Assembly: GCA_035328405.1 (NCBI GenBank)
Contig: DAOLIT010000028.1
Span: forward strand, 1-64,000
Direction: 5' to 3'
Source: JAEUKA01 sp035328405
Lineage (GTDB): Bacteria > Myxococcota_A > Polyangia > Palsa-1104 > JAEUJZ01
DNA length: 64,000 nucleotides
The notes under the pieces are model-generated. The model was not told the DNA's origin. It made no database searches and saw only the letters and a list, made by a program, of their open reading frames with translations. The translations under genes and the position numbers were made by a program. Positions 33,457-45,800 of this stretch are shown piece by piece (position 1 is the stretch's first letter; each line of letters begins with the position of its first letter).

Positions 33457-34560
33457 TCAAGTTGTCGCTTGAATGAACAGTTCCAAATCAATCCGGTACA
33501 GGTCCATGAGTGCCCGCAACGCGAAATCATCCTTCACGTCCAGACTCGGAAGCAACTTGTCTGCATGCGCAACAATGTTGCTAAAGTAGTCCCCAAAGAT
33601 CGACGGCAAGAACAATCGGGGATCAAATTTTTCGATCGTTTCAGCGATGTCCTTGTAGATGATCGCGGCATGTTTGAAGCGACCCAAACGTACCAATCTG
33701 TTGAAGGCCCCAATTTTCTTGATGAGTGCGTGCATGAGAGGCGACAACGTGATCACCAAGGTCGGCTGTCCAGACACTCCTGACACCACAGCGATCGGAC
33801 CCGTTTTTCCGGTCGCTCCCCCTGATGCGTTTCCTGTTTCTGCATTTGGATCTTGTGGCTTCATGTGCTGTCTCTCCGAGGTAGGGAAGACTCCCTGCGT
33901 GTCATGGATTTCCAAACACTCATGTGAACTTCGATCTATCGGTGATATCTCCGACCCGTTCGCATTCCCATCCATTTTTGCAGACTCCTTTTTGGGGGAT
34001 TCCTTCCGAGTGGTGGGAAGGTCGTGTAGGGACTTCTGTAGCTGTAATAATGCCGTCCTTGCCAAATAGGTTGGTGTTCCGGAAAACGTGTGCTCCAGAT
34101 GTGCGATCACCTCGGCAAGCTTCCCAAGCGCGGAGGCCTGATTCGCCTTCTCCCAATCCCCCAGAAGCGTTTGCCACGCCTTTGGATTGAGTTTCTTTGC
34201 AAACCTGAATTGGCTTTGAAGAGTGGTTGCAAAAAAGCGCAGCGCGCCATCCAGATGACGCAATTTGTTGTGCGCTGGTCCGACGAGGGAAAACTGTACC
34301 TCCAGTACATGCAGAGTAGCCTCAAACACCCGTTCCAGCGCCCCCATTCCTTGTTGATCAAGGACTGCATACAAGAGAACCCCCAATGTTCGTGCATCAT
34401 ACACACCGTCGCGCCAGAGTTTCTCTGCAATTTCTCCAGCGGGCACAAATTGATTGCGTTCGGCCATAGACAGAATTTGATCCAAATCAGCGTCGATCGA
34501 GTTTGTTCCAACGACCTTCGGAGGTCCAAGCGGTTGTCGAAAAAAATCCAAGTCAATCAT
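33457..34560 (-). CDS. TssA/IglI-like protein, copy 2
   Basis: Identical to the 367-residue gene at 1127..2230: helical N-terminal half, polar linker and helical C-terminal domain, with a 4-bp overlap to the PAAR-like gene. The family assignment is as tentative as in copy 1. Confidence 0.5.
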   Translation of the reverse strand: MIDLDFFRQPLGPPKVVGTNSIDADLDQILSMAERNQFVPAGEIAEKLWRDGVYDARTLGVLLYAVLDQQGMGALERVFEATLHVLEVQFSLVGPAHNKLRHLDGALRFFATTLQSQFRFAKKLNPKAWQTLLGDWEKANQASALGKLAEVIAHLEHTFSGTPTYLARTALLQLQKSLHDLPTTRKESPKKESAKMDGNANGSEISPIDRSSHECLEIHDTQGVFPTSERQHMKPQDPNAETGNASGGATGKTGPIAVVSGVSGQPTLVITLSPLMHALIKKIGAFNRLVRLGRFKHAAIIYKDIAETIEKFDPRLFLPSIFGDYFSNIVAHADKLLPSLDVKDDFALRALMDLYRIDLELFIQATT

Positions 34561-34964
34561 GCCTCACTCCTTTCAACCTTCGGCGTATTGCCAGACGGAA
34601 ACGCAACTGCGCACGGAGCCGGGTCCGCGATTCGGATTTGTCCTCCTTCCGAACAAAGCAAAACCGCGTCTGTCGATAGCACCGTCAACTTGACCAGTTG
34701 AACGACTTGTTCGCGCTGCGCCCATGTTCCCATCGGTTTAGGAACGCAAACAGGGGGACTCCCGCTTAGCTTCGATCTGGCAACCACAGGAGGAGACCCA
34801 CACCGCGAAAAGGGTGTGATGTTGGAACCGGGTTTCACGTCTTCTACGGTCGCAAATGGCTGTCCAGACGTACAAAAAACTCCGCGCGAAAGCACGACCA
34901 ACGTAGACCCCCCTTGACCCCAAGTGCACACAAGTCTTGCTCCGTTGCGAACCCACTCACTCAT
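34557..34964 (-). CDS. PAAR-like (DUF4280-type) tip protein, copy 2
   Basis: Identical to the 135-residue gene at 2227..2634, with the same ATGA overlaps on both sides. The second copy would double the dose of the presumed spike tip. Confidence 0.75.
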   Translation of the reverse strand: MSEWVRNGARLVCTWGQGGSTLVVLSRGVFCTSGQPFATVEDVKPGSNITPFSRCGSPPVVARSKLSGSPPVCVPKPMGTWAQREQVVQLVKLTVLSTDAVLLCSEGGQIRIADPAPCAVAFPSGNTPKVERSEA

Positions 34965-36868
34965 CCCATTCCCCCTTTCTTGGTGGCTCTCTGCGCGTCC
35001 CCTTTCCTCTTGTTCAAGACCGTTGCATTTGTCGTTACCCGAAGTGCATCCAGCAAACGAAAGGTCGGTTCTTCCTCTCTGTCTCTTAGTGTTCCGCGCA
35101 GAAACTCTCGTTCGCAAAAAGCAGCATCCACCTCTTTGCCATTCATTCTTGGGAACATCGCAAACTGTTCGATGAAATCCGGCAGAGCGGAAGAACCCAA
35201 CCGCTGTAGGATGACTTCTCGTACGATGGATTCCCTGACCGTATTTAGTTCACGTGCGACGGTGAGCGGCTCAGGCCCCGTAAACAGCAGAAGCACTATT
35301 CCGCCACGATCGCCCGGCTCACAAACCACCAAGGATGCTGCAAGAAACGGCAATTTTTGCACAACGTCCGTGACTTCCTGAGCAGGATACGGTCGCCCCC
35401 GTTTGCTCGGCAGATAAGTTCCACAGTATAGGTAGCCTCCTTCTTGCGAGGACAGAAGCAAACCACAACCCCTTTTATGCGAATTCAACACGCCGATTTC
35501 GGAAGGCAGCCTAACTTTCCTGGATGACCCTGCGTTTGTCTCTGTTTCTGGCTCTGTTTCTGGCTCTGTTTCTGGCTCTGTTACACTCTCTGTTCCAGTC
35601 CTCGCTCCCTGCAATGTTCCTGGATATTCCAATGTGTACGTTCGCACAGGAGATACCCGCAAAAAGCGTGAAAAAGCGCCTTTTCTCCGCAACGAAAACA
35701 GCAGACATCCACCAATGGCCGAGTCATAAAGCCATGTTTGACATTCCGTATCCCGAAGGTCTGCACGATGAACAAAGTCATTCCAATGCATTCCTTCTGG
35801 ACTCAGTGCTTCTATCAGACAGAGCCGAAGACCGAACTGTGCCCATGGTCTGGCACGAGGATGTTCAATCAGGACGCTGTCACGAAGTTGCTCTCCGACC
35901 AGCAACACATGAAGTTCGCACGGAAGACTCTTTTCAACCAGAGAATTGTGAAGCGACAAGGGGTCACAGTGTACATACGCTCCCCCATGAAACAGACAAC
36001 ACAGTATGAGCAGAGGAACATACTGCAAGGAGTCCGAACCCGGAGCTGCCACCGTCGATCCAGGCCACAACGACAAGTGCAAAAGGCCGTCTCTCATCAG
36101 GGACAACAAGACATCCCGCGCACGCAATTCTGTGGGTCCGGTGTTCTTGTCATCCCAACGATCAAACGGCGAAAAAAGAGCGAACACAGAGTCCTTGGGA
36201 GAATACGTATGCGACGTGTAGTGGTGATCGATTCCCAATATCGGCGTAGGAAGTTCTTCGACAAATAGGCAACGGTCGTGGAACGGGCTCAGAAGCGAAG
36301 AGTAACGCAAGGGAGTCGAGATCTTGGCATCGGGAACGGCTTGAATCCGTCTGTGCAAAAAATCCAAACCACGAGGAGGAAGGACAGTCACTTTCAGGCC
36401 CATCCTCAGCCCACTCAGCAGCGCAATGAGTAACTCTGGTTCTACATCCGAGATGATGCACAAGGCGTCTCCTGCTTTGAGTTGCTTGGCCTGCCATTTC
36501 TGACACCGTGCCGTACATGCCTCGTGCAATTCTTGATAACTCAAGCAAGACCAAAGCGCTTTTTCGTTCCCCGCATTGCGTAGGGAAGAGCGGACACGTA
36601 CCGCTTGGGAATCCATGGTTTGATACAGAAGTGCGGGTCGATTTGCATTGTGCGCGAGATGTCGAAGCACGGCATCGTGATACAGATCCACACCGCTGTG
36701 CATGTTGCTTTTGAGAGACGCAGGACACCGATCCAGATGCAGTTTGACCAGGGTAAAAAAGAATGCCTCCCGTGCTTTGCGCGTTTCCTCTAGCCACGGC
36801 ATCCGGCGAAACAATCCGTCACCCGGTTGCGTGATTCCCAACAGATCGGCTGGTTCAAACTGTGTCAC
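34961..36868 (-). CDS. Degenerate ANL-superfamily protein, copy 2
   Basis: Identical to the 635-residue gene at 2631..4538, including the missing phosphate loop, the retained A10-type Lys578 and the Thr-Glu-Pro-Glu linker. Both copies have the same number of 12-bp linker units. Confidence 0.55.
   Translation of the reverse strand: MTQFEPADLLGITQPGDGLFRRMPWLEETRKAREAFFFTLVKLHLDRCPASLKSNMHSGVDLYHDAVLRHLAHNANRPALLYQTMDSQAVRVRSSLRNAGNEKALWSCLSYQELHEACTARCQKWQAKQLKAGDALCIISDVEPELLIALLSGLRMGLKVTVLPPRGLDFLHRRIQAVPDAKISTPLRYSSLLSPFHDRCLFVEELPTPILGIDHHYTSHTYSPKDSVFALFSPFDRWDDKNTGPTELRARDVLLSLMRDGLLHLSLWPGSTVAAPGSDSLQYVPLLILCCLFHGGAYVHCDPLSLHNSLVEKSLPCELHVLLVGEQLRDSVLIEHPRARPWAQFGLRLCLIEALSPEGMHWNDFVHRADLRDTECQTWLYDSAIGGCLLFSLRRKGAFSRFLRVSPVRTYTLEYPGTLQGARTGTESVTEPETEPETEPETETNAGSSRKVRLPSEIGVLNSHKRGCGLLLSSQEGGYLYCGTYLPSKRGRPYPAQEVTDVVQKLPFLAASLVVCEPGDRGGIVLLLFTGPEPLTVARELNTVRESIVREVILQRLGSSALPDFIEQFAMFPRMNGKEVDAAFCEREFLRGTLRDREEEPTFRLLDALRVTTNATVLNKRKGDAQRATKKGGMG
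35540..35583. repeat. 12-bp tandem repeat in the ANL-like gene, copy 2
   Basis: Same number of TCTGGCTCTGTT units as at 3210..3253. An unstable repeat that has not diverged argues for a very recent duplication or an assembly artefact. Confidence 0.8.
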
Positions 36869-37320
36869 AGATTTTGTTCTCTTTTCCGTCGGAAAAAGCC
36901 GCTCAAAGCCAAGTCCAGTTCCTTCAGTAGGAGTCCAATCTCTCTCTTCACACTGACGCTGCTCGGACCTCTGTGCGCTTCATTCTGTTGCGAAGACAGA
37001 AGCGTTATTTGCTCACAAAGGGGCTTCCACACAGAGATCAAGGACAAACGATCCTCGGGGAAGACAGTGCGCAGGCGTTGCGCAAGCTTGACGAGCAGCT
37101 CGTCTGGTCTTTCCACGATTACATGCGATTGGATGGCCACCTGACGCAATTCTTCCGGCGTTTGTGTAGCCCGAGTACGAGGCGCAAGACTCTCTTTCGG
37201 AAGCTCCTCCGCGAGGTCCTGTTCAACGCGACGAGTGGTTTCCTTGCAAGCAGGATTTGCACGTTCCCAGCGTTGTCGTAACTCTTGTGGATCAAAACGG
37301 AACCCCCAATCCTTTGGCAT
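36865..37320 (-). CDS. Uncharacterised 151-aa protein, copy 2
   Basis: Identical to the gene at 4535..4990. Function unknown; coupled by a GTGA overlap to the ANL-like gene. Confidence 0.6.
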   Translation of the reverse strand: MPKDWGFRFDPQELRQRWERANPACKETTRRVEQDLAEELPKESLAPRTRATQTPEELRQVAIQSHVIVERPDELLVKLAQRLRTVFPEDRLSLISVWKPLCEQITLLSSQQNEAHRGPSSVSVKREIGLLLKELDLALSGFFRRKREQNL

Positions 37321-37384
37321 GATTCTATGTCCCCCTTTTCGATGCCTTCATACCCCTTTTCATCCATGATCTCTACCCCCTGTT

Positions 37385-38092
37385 TTACAGGTTGGAGAAA
37401 ACCAACAACCCACCGATAAACAAGGTCAAGAGACTCAACGAAGCCAAATAGTACCAAGCAGAAGAACGGCTTTTCTGTGCCACTTGCGGAGCTGGCGAAA
37501 CCATGTGAATGAGTGCTTTGTCAGCGTGAGCTTGCAATTCCCTTGCATCGCGTCGCCTTTTCCTCTTCCGAATCGGATTCACTGCTCCTGGGATACGCTC
37601 TGTGACCAGTGCCTTGTACCGAAGTAGCTTGCTGTTGTCAGCCCCGAATTTTCCAACAAAGCCGGATGCCAGGCAGTAATACAGAACTTCAAAAACCACT
37701 GAAGGGGTGTCTGGCTTCGCCAATCGTTCGTCGACAAAGTCATAGAAGACATCTCCTCCGTAATTGATCTGGAACAGATCGGATTGCAGCAGGAGCCAGC
37801 TAGTCTGTTGCTGTTTCGGTAGATGACTCATCACCATTTCATCGCAGAGCAAGACCAGTGGAAACATCACCAAGTAGACTTCGTTCTCGCCCATCTCTCG
37901 GGTCAGATTGTCCTTGAGTGTGTCAAGCTGCGTTTTGACCTCGCTGCGCAGACGATCCAGTGTCTCACTAGGAATCATTGTTGCGACCCCATTGCGCTCT
38001 CTTGTTTTCTCTTTCTGATGCACCGTGCGTTCAAGGAGATTGGCAATATCTCGTCTGAGCATGATGATCATCTTCCATAACGTGAGTTTCAC
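37385..38092 (-). CDS. tssL: TssL (DotU family), copy 2
   Basis: Identical to the gene at 5055..5762: DotU cytoplasmic domain plus C-terminal membrane helix, GTG start in a 4-bp overlap with tssF. Confidence 0.88.
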   Translation of the reverse strand: MKLTLWKMIIMLRRDIANLLERTVHQKEKTRERNGVATMIPSETLDRLRSEVKTQLDTLKDNLTREMGENEVYLVMFPLVLLCDEMVMSHLPKQQQTSWLLLQSDLFQINYGGDVFYDFVDERLAKPDTPSVVFEVLYYCLASGFVGKFGADNSKLLRYKALVTERIPGAVNPIRKRKRRRDARELQAHADKALIHMVSPAPQVAQKSRSSAWYYLASLSLLTLFIGGLLVFSNL

Positions 38093-39747
38093 ACAGTTCT
38101 CCTTTGCGCTCGGGGAATCTCCGCATGTTTCAATGGAATCAGGTCAGGAGTCGTCCGAATGTCGACTCGTGCTTCGTAGTCCCACGCATCCAAAATGTTC
38201 GCAAGTTGCAATAGGTACTGCGTGAGCATCGGAGTATCCTGGTCATCATGAGGTGCGAGTTCGATGTGATACACATGACGAATACCTGCGCCGCTGAGCG
38301 TTCCGTCGGGAACGATCGAATGGGTGATCTTGGAAAGGAGTTTGGTCATGCGCGCAAAGGGGCTCCGTTCCAAAGAGGCGAACATCTCCAATAGGTCTAG
38401 CAGTTCTTCTTTTTGCAACACCGGTTTCATTTTCAGGGATAGAAGGTACAAGAGACGATCTGGATCTTGACGCAGAGGGGAATCGAGTGACTGAGAAAGG
38501 AGACCGATTTGCCTAAAATCGAGACCCGCCGCCACTCGCTCAAGCGGAATCACCTGGACAGGACCCACGGCTCCATTCACAAACAGTGGCTGATACCAAT
38601 GCGCCTCGACCACCAACTGTTGGGGGTCCATGAATGCTTCGGGTCTGCGGATAATCAAGGAATACGAAGGAAAGCGAGTATCGCTTGTCTGTTCCTCGAT
38701 TTCGTATGCCTGACGGAAGGTTCCCAACGCAGCATGCCCGAGCGGCTCTAGACCTTTTGCTGTCGTCCGATACACTCCCAAAGGCCGCTCCATCGCAAAA
38801 GTGGAATCATTGTTTAGGAAGCGAACAGGGTACTCGTCCTTGGTTCCATCACAATCGATCGTGCGGGAAAACGCGCGGTAACGATTGGCCACCGCCACGG
38901 TGTGTGGTCGGAATACGTCTCGATGCAAAGGTTGGTCGCGCGGAAAATCATGGTCCAAATCCATGCAAACATACACTCTGTTCCATGTCTGTGTAGCAGG
39001 GGGAATCGTGATATACACCATAAGATCCTGCGACGGAAAATGGAAAAATGTACGGACCTGTTCGAGCGGGTTTTGCGCATTGTCTTCATACGGACGATCG
39101 AAGTACATTCCGAAAGTCACTTCACAGCGGACTCCACTCGTATTCGGTCCAAAATTCCCATCGTAGAACACGAAGCACTCTTTCAAGTGTTTCCTCAGAA
39201 GATGATGCAATTTCAGGGAGGCTGGGTAGTGGTCCAGGTAGTTGATGTGTATGGGAATCGTTCCCAAATTGTCCCCCCGTTGATGCAGAGACAAGAACAT
39301 CAGCACCAAACGGAACCCCTGTTTCGTCAATTGCAACTCAACACGAGCTAACGTAATCGGCACAACGCGCAGTTCCGAAAGAGTCTGGAACGATCCGACT
39401 GCACCGTCGAGGGTCCGAAACTGCATCGAACTCCCACGCGGCAGAGTCACCGTGTCTGTCATCTGCGGAGTAACGACTGCCTGAAGCATCGTCATGCTGG
39501 GCAGAGGCTGCAAAATGAAGTGAAAGTAGGCCGACAGAAGCCGCTTCCAGGTCACAAACAGATTCCGCATCGTCGTCTGACGTGTACGCACCGAGCTGTA
39601 CGCCAATGCTTCAATCAAACGCCTGACATCGGGGTCCTCCATACCAAGCTGGGCAGACGGATGTTCAAGTTGGTAGCGTACTCTTTCATCGTCGAGTAGG
39701 CGCAACTCCTCCAGCAAACTTTCCTGCACATTCCGGGTTTCCTTCAT
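38089..39747 (-). CDS. tssF: TssF, copy 2
   Basis: Identical to the gene at 5759..7417. The same start argument applies: ATG with AGAGG, not the upstream TTG. Confidence 0.85.
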   Translation of the reverse strand: MKETRNVQESLLEELRLLDDERVRYQLEHPSAQLGMEDPDVRRLIEALAYSSVRTRQTTMRNLFVTWKRLLSAYFHFILQPLPSMTMLQAVVTPQMTDTVTLPRGSSMQFRTLDGAVGSFQTLSELRVVPITLARVELQLTKQGFRLVLMFLSLHQRGDNLGTIPIHINYLDHYPASLKLHHLLRKHLKECFVFYDGNFGPNTSGVRCEVTFGMYFDRPYEDNAQNPLEQVRTFFHFPSQDLMVYITIPPATQTWNRVYVCMDLDHDFPRDQPLHRDVFRPHTVAVANRYRAFSRTIDCDGTKDEYPVRFLNNDSTFAMERPLGVYRTTAKGLEPLGHAALGTFRQAYEIEEQTSDTRFPSYSLIIRRPEAFMDPQQLVVEAHWYQPLFVNGAVGPVQVIPLERVAAGLDFRQIGLLSQSLDSPLRQDPDRLLYLLSLKMKPVLQKEELLDLLEMFASLERSPFARMTKLLSKITHSIVPDGTLSGAGIRHVYHIELAPHDDQDTPMLTQYLLQLANILDAWDYEARVDIRTTPDLIPLKHAEIPRAQRRTV

Positions 39748-39825
39748 GCACCTGTGGCCTCTTTGCAAACGCTCATCATTGCAACGCAACTCTTTCTGAC
39801 CGGCTATCCTGCTGCTCTCCCACTC

Positions 39826-42800
39826 CTATTCCTTAAAGTGCTGTGCTGTTTTGTCTGCCGCTTGTTCTGTCCGTGGTGCCAGTTGTTTTGCGGCACTCAT
39901 GACATTCTTTGCAAACGCCAGGACCTTGGCCAACCAGTCCTCTCCAATTGGTTCCAGTGGTCCCTCTTTGCCCTCTGTTTGCTCCCACTTGTTGCTGATT
40001 TGCGAGCCTTTTCCGGGCTCAAGGAACGCCAGTTCGCTCTTCTGGTTCTGCGGTTCAAGTGCTTCGCCCTCAGTCTTGAGCCACTCCTCGGTGAGTTCCG
40101 CCAAGGCCGTTTCATTTTCCGCAGTTCCCCTTTGAGTTTTGCCCTGATCTCCGCCCTCATGCAGTGCCCTTGTTTTAAGAATTTCTAACGTCTTTTTCAG
40201 GACGTGGGCCAGATCCTGCGGAAGTTGCTTTGCTGCGACCGCGCGCTGTCCCTGGTTCATCAGTTCCGCCACGTCATTGTGTTGCGAAAGGACATGTAGC
40301 CAGGGTTTGAGATCCGACAGTTTCCGTATACTACCGGAGTTCCCATCGGGAGTCTTCTCGGGAGTCTTCTCGCCTATCGACAACGCAGCGCCCAAAATCG
40401 ATGCTCCAACAGAGAGAATGTTCTCACCCGGAAGGCTCAACAGAGTAGCGGTTGGAGCCGCTTTCAAGATTGTTTCCACCGTTTCCCAGTCTTTCACAAG
40501 CGCGCGAGAAGCACTTTTTGGGGCCTCTTTTTGGGAGAAGGACACCTGCGTTTTTGCAACCCCTTTTTCGGCGCTCTGAACGGTCTCCGTGATCGCATCC
40601 AGCACAATTCGCTTGGGAAATGATTCGCTGCCTTCTTTGGCACTTTTCTCGGTAGTTTCTTTTGCAGTCCCCTTTGGAGTTTCCTTTGCAGCCCCCTTTG
40701 GAGTTTCTTTTGCAGTCCCCTTTGGAGTTTCCTTTGCAGCCCCCTTTGCAGCCCCTTTGGCGGTCCCCTTTGAAGGGTCCGTAGTCGATTTCTGTCCTAT
40801 TTCTTGGACTACATCTTTCGTTGTTTGTGATGTCTTTTCCTTTGACGACGGAGTAGCCGCATCTGTCCCTGTTTTCTGTTGCGTCGTGGGCTGTCCCTTC
40901 ACAGTCCCCTGTCCCGCCTCTTTGATGGCCCCCTTTTCGATCTCTTGTGCGAATTTCTTTTCTGCTGTCTGCATCGAGGCATTCACAACACTTTTCGGAT
41001 CAGGTTTCAGTATTTCGATCGCTCTCGATGAGGTATCTTTGTATGAATCATCCGCCAGCGACGCCGCAGCCTCCGCGATTGCATCCATTCGCGGAGGCTT
41101 TCCTTCCACAATGTCTGCCGTTATTTTCAACACCTGCATCGCTGCGACTAGTTCTGGGAGTCGATGAAGTGCCACAATGGGATTTTCCGCGATTGCAATC
41201 GCCGAAGATCGAGGCAGATGGCCCGCTTCTGTTGCAGCAGCAGCAAAGTCCACGATCGGTTGGAGCTTGTTTGGCTCGTGATCTCGTGCAACCCCTATGG
41301 TTTCTGTGTCATGGTTCGGGACTTCCTTTTGAAGCAGTTGAGCGCGCAGTTCGGCTACTTCCAGACTGCTCATGTTCGCTAGTTGGTATCCACGGATGGC
41401 ATGCGGTGCAATCGATGGGGGCAAAAGGTCCGCTCTCCCCGCCAGCCCGAGGAGAATGAACAACACAGCCAATTCTGGGCGAGCATCAAAAATCGCTTCC
41501 GCAATGTTCCGCAATGGAGCAGAGTGGTTCCCAGAAAGAACCCCCGCTTGTCCCGCGAGTGCCGCAGAAAGAAGCTGTGGAATCAGCAACGGTCTGTATC
41601 TGAGTACATCAAGCAGTCTGTCGCGATGGATGGCTTCCAGGAGTGCCAACAGCGACGCTTCCGAGAGACCCGGAATCTCGACCACATTGGATGGTTTGTC
41701 TGCATTTGTAATCGACTCCACATCATCCAAGGAGTGCGAGGGAGGGGGCGCATCGGAAAGGTCTGTGTGCTCTGGATTTGTGGGTTCTGATTCCACCGGA
41801 GGGAGGTCATGTCCCAACTCTGCAAGATACATTTGAAGTGCCAGGTAGAACTGCACTTGATAGGGGGTTAGGTGTTCTGGATGACCCGCATCGCTGTCTT
41901 GTTCCAGGTTGGTTCGCGCCTGAAAGGCCTTCAACATGTCTTCCAGTTCAGCGATTGGGTGAGGGGCTCCTGCTGACGCGATCTGGAAAGTATGCAGCAT
42001 GTCATTGGGAGTCATCCCTTCCCAGATCATATGTGAAAACAGAGACACCAAACGCTCCATGACAACATAGGGGTCCTGCTGCGGCGCTCCTCGCAACAGA
42101 TGACTCTTGGTGCTTTCTGAGTCCCCAAACTTGTCGTCCAAACCGCCGTTTGCGAGCGCCTCGATCTTCGCCAAAAGCTTGGCCGCAGCCTCGACGTTGC
42201 CCGGTTTCTGCGATGGAATGGGGCCACTGCGAGCAACCTCTCCGAAGAGTGAATTCCCGATCCGCTCAGCGGCCTCCTTCGCACTCGAAGTCACGCTTGC
42301 AACAGTCTGTTTTGGCTCAGCGCGCTGGACTTCCACCTTCTTCTGTTTGTCGTGCGCGAAAGCATCATTTTGTCGGTCCCGCCATCGCTGTTTCCGGCTG
42401 TGGGGTTCGCGATCATCCGCGCTGGACTCTGCTGCTTCCTGTTCGTGTTGTGCTGCACGGGACTCTGTATGTTGCGGTTGTTTGTCGTCTTCCGGGGATT
42501 CTGTTTCCTGCTGTTCGGTACGCTTCCTGGACACTCTCTTTGTGCCACGTTGTCTGACAGCTTCTTCGGTCGGTGAGATGAGCCTCATCACAAGACTTGA
42601 TGCGGTCTTGGCGTCTTCTGAATTCTCGCGCCAAATCGGCTCTGAGTTTTTCTGGCTTCGTTCGGAATCTCGTTCGGAATCCTGCTCAGAATCTCGTTCG
42701 GAATCCTCGTGAGTCTCCCTTCCCAAATCTTTGTGAGACTTTTCCATCGAGGCTTTTTCCGCGTCTTTTTTGGAGTCTTTTTTGGAGACTCGTTCGGAAT

Positions 42801-45800
42801 CCTTTTCTGAATCCCTTTCGGACTCATCCTCGTCGTCCAGATCGTTCTCTGTATCCAGTGAGTTCGTCTTTGGTGGCGGTCCAATTTCAACCTGCGTCCC
42901 ATGCACACGAGTTGTCACGCCAGTCATTGAATTGCGGAGTCCTGTTGAAGAAACCTCGGAACCGAAACTGTGAATGCCAGGCCCGCCCCCAAAGGTTCCG
43001 ACTCCTCCAGTGATTCCCATGAGTCGAATCCCCTTGAGCGCATTGATAAGGACCTTGAGGGCATTCACAACGACCCCGTTCATGGCTGTGAGGTTCAGAC
43101 CGGACGGCGTTTGCAACGACATTCCAGCCAAACTGGATAAGGTCATCCGTCCCAGACTTTGGTAGCTCGAACTTTTCTGCGAGCGGACCCACAACTTTTC
43201 GACGTCGATTTTCAGTTCACGACACTTGATGGTGATGGTGTCGCCGTGTTGTTCGATGCTGGCTTTGTGGTCTCCGTTTGCCGTCTCAATGCGGATGCCC
43301 TGTGGTCCCACGAGCACGGCGTGGCTGGCCTTGTGTGAAGGACAATCGATTTCCAAAGCAGCCCCACTCCCAGAGTCCATTCCAAACCGACAGTGGGAAG
43401 GAACGAGAGGTTCTCCTTGGGTCTCCGATCCGGGCCTGGGCAACGGAGGTAGTTCAGGCGGGGATTTGTCGTTGTTTTCTTCGCCTGTATCCTCGAAATC
43501 CTTGTCGCTGTCCTTGTCTCTGTCCTTTCCCCTGTCCTTGCCCCTGTCCTTGTTTCTGCTCTCGTCTCTGCTCTCGTCTCTGCTCTCGTCTCTGTCCTTG
43601 CCTCTTGGTATGTCGTTGGCAGCGAAACTCGGTACAGCATAGGGGTACTTTTCATCACCGATATCGCCCCATCCTTGATCGTACAAACCCCGTCTACTCG
43701 CTTGCTGGGGATTGTTTTTGCGGTTCGGTGTGCGTGCTCGTTCTGCGACGATGACATCCGCGTCAAATTCCGACTGTGGTTTTTCATCCAATTCGTGCGC
43801 AAGGAGTCCGTCCGCCTTCCGCATTCTGGCATTTTCGGATACGCGGGCATGCTTTTCTGTCCGCAGCATTTTTGTAGAGTGGAGTGTTTCTTTCGTGTCC
43901 GTTTCGTGAAGCGATTGTTCTGTCTTTGCGAGTTCCTGCAATTCTCGTTTGGCCTGTTCAGCGACGATCTTCCGCAGATTCCTCACAACCCAACGCGGAG
44001 TTTTTGCGGTGATGTCTGTTTTTCTTCCAACTTGGGGGACCGACTCCTGTGGGCCTCTGATGTGGTTTGCTTTTGGACTCTGTTTTGCATTTTTCTTCAA
44101 AAATTTCGCAGAGATGTTGTGCATGGCTGCGGCGTGCTTGGCCTGCGCTTTCAGGAGTGTCATCGTAATCACTTGGTCTGGAAGGCTTGCAGTAGGTCCG
44201 GGGACCTGTGCCTCAGCTTTCATGCCGCCCCCCATTCCTCCTGGCATGAGCGAAAGGAGTCCGGCTACCCCCGCCTTGCACTTGATCTCAAGCGCCTTGC
44301 TCAAAGCGAGCGTAGCCCTCTGGATGGCCAAATCCACCTTGGGACTGATCGGGGGAATCGACTTCTGTTCAATGCCGCTTTGGTACATGCGCAGAAACTG
44401 CATGGTGCTGTACCGTTGCCTTTGTATCTTGTATTCGGGCACGTCCTTGTCATACGTCAGTTTGTGTGTGACGCCGTTTGTGAAGTCGTGCCCGATCATG
44501 AGCTGGTTCCCCTGATTGCGCGACGGTATCGTCGCCATGGGTCGCCAGTCCAGATAACGACCCAGATCGGCTCTGTCGAAGTAGAGACTGACCTGTACGT
44601 GCTCCTTTCGATATGCAGGATAGAAGTACTGTCCAGGTTGAAAATTGGGAATGAAAGGGGTCTTGACGAGCTGGCAACCGAACACCGGCAATTGAATTTG
44701 ATAGTACTGCTGGCTACCAATAATCGTTGAGGCGTTTTCCCACGTTTGTGTTCCCGGCATGCCCATCATGGAATACACAATCCCTTCGACTTCCAGCGGA
44801 TATCGGGGCTTCACATAGCTTGGTAAGGAGGGCTCTGTATCGCGGCCTGTTTTCAGAAAAACCGCCAAGGAACACGCAAACAGTCCCGTGCTTTTTGCGG
44901 ACATCCTGGGCATCACATCGGTTTCGACGGTCTTGGCTTCAAACACCATGCGGGCGACGCGGTTGACTCGTCTGGCTGCTTTGGGAATCACAAATTCGTG
45001 GTTCGGAAAATCAAGGGGGTCCAAGTTGAAATCAAGACCCACACCCGGTGGAAAAGGCCTGGAAGGGAAGCGGCGAAAGTAGAGCAAAAACGCAGGAGAT
45101 GGCTGGGAAAAGGTGGCCAACCGTTTGATGTATTCCATGGCAAAGTTCAACGGAACCGGCGTGGGAAACCACCTGTCTTGCTTCAGGGGAGAAAGCGCCT
45201 GCAAATTCAGTACGGCTTGGGTACTCGCCACGCGCGCGGAGTCATTCCTAAGTCGCTCCTCATAAAAGCGTCCCATGGTTCCCGTTGTGACGATTTTCGC
45301 GATGTCTCTTGCAAAAATCTGGAACGGTTTGGGACGACGGGGGCGCTCCTGGATGACGTAGATGTTCTGTGAGTAATCGTAGGTCAGGGTGTGCTCCATC
45401 TCGTCGAGCCGCCAGACCAACCAGTCATAAAAACTCGCGCGCTCGGTAACGGAGTGTTGCCGATTCAGATTGAGGAAAATCTGGTCTTGTGGAAGCGAAA
45501 GGGGGATGCTTTTCACCTTCACGTTGATGAGCAAATTGGCGTTCTTTTTGATCACCTGGGACATTGATGTGTTCGTGTACAGCTCAATGGGAAAATGTTG
45601 CTTCCACAAAGCTTGCGCGGGGTCGCAAAACTCAATCGCATATTCACGGACAGAGACGATTAGATCATTGGCTTCGCGGCTTGTATGTTGACAGACCGTG
45701 TGCGAGGTGATGACCGCCGTAAGCAGCATCTCGATGGGAACCAAAGGGCCGTTCGGTGAAAGTCCTGGTTCCAGCAGTTGCGGGATTCCCACCATGGCAG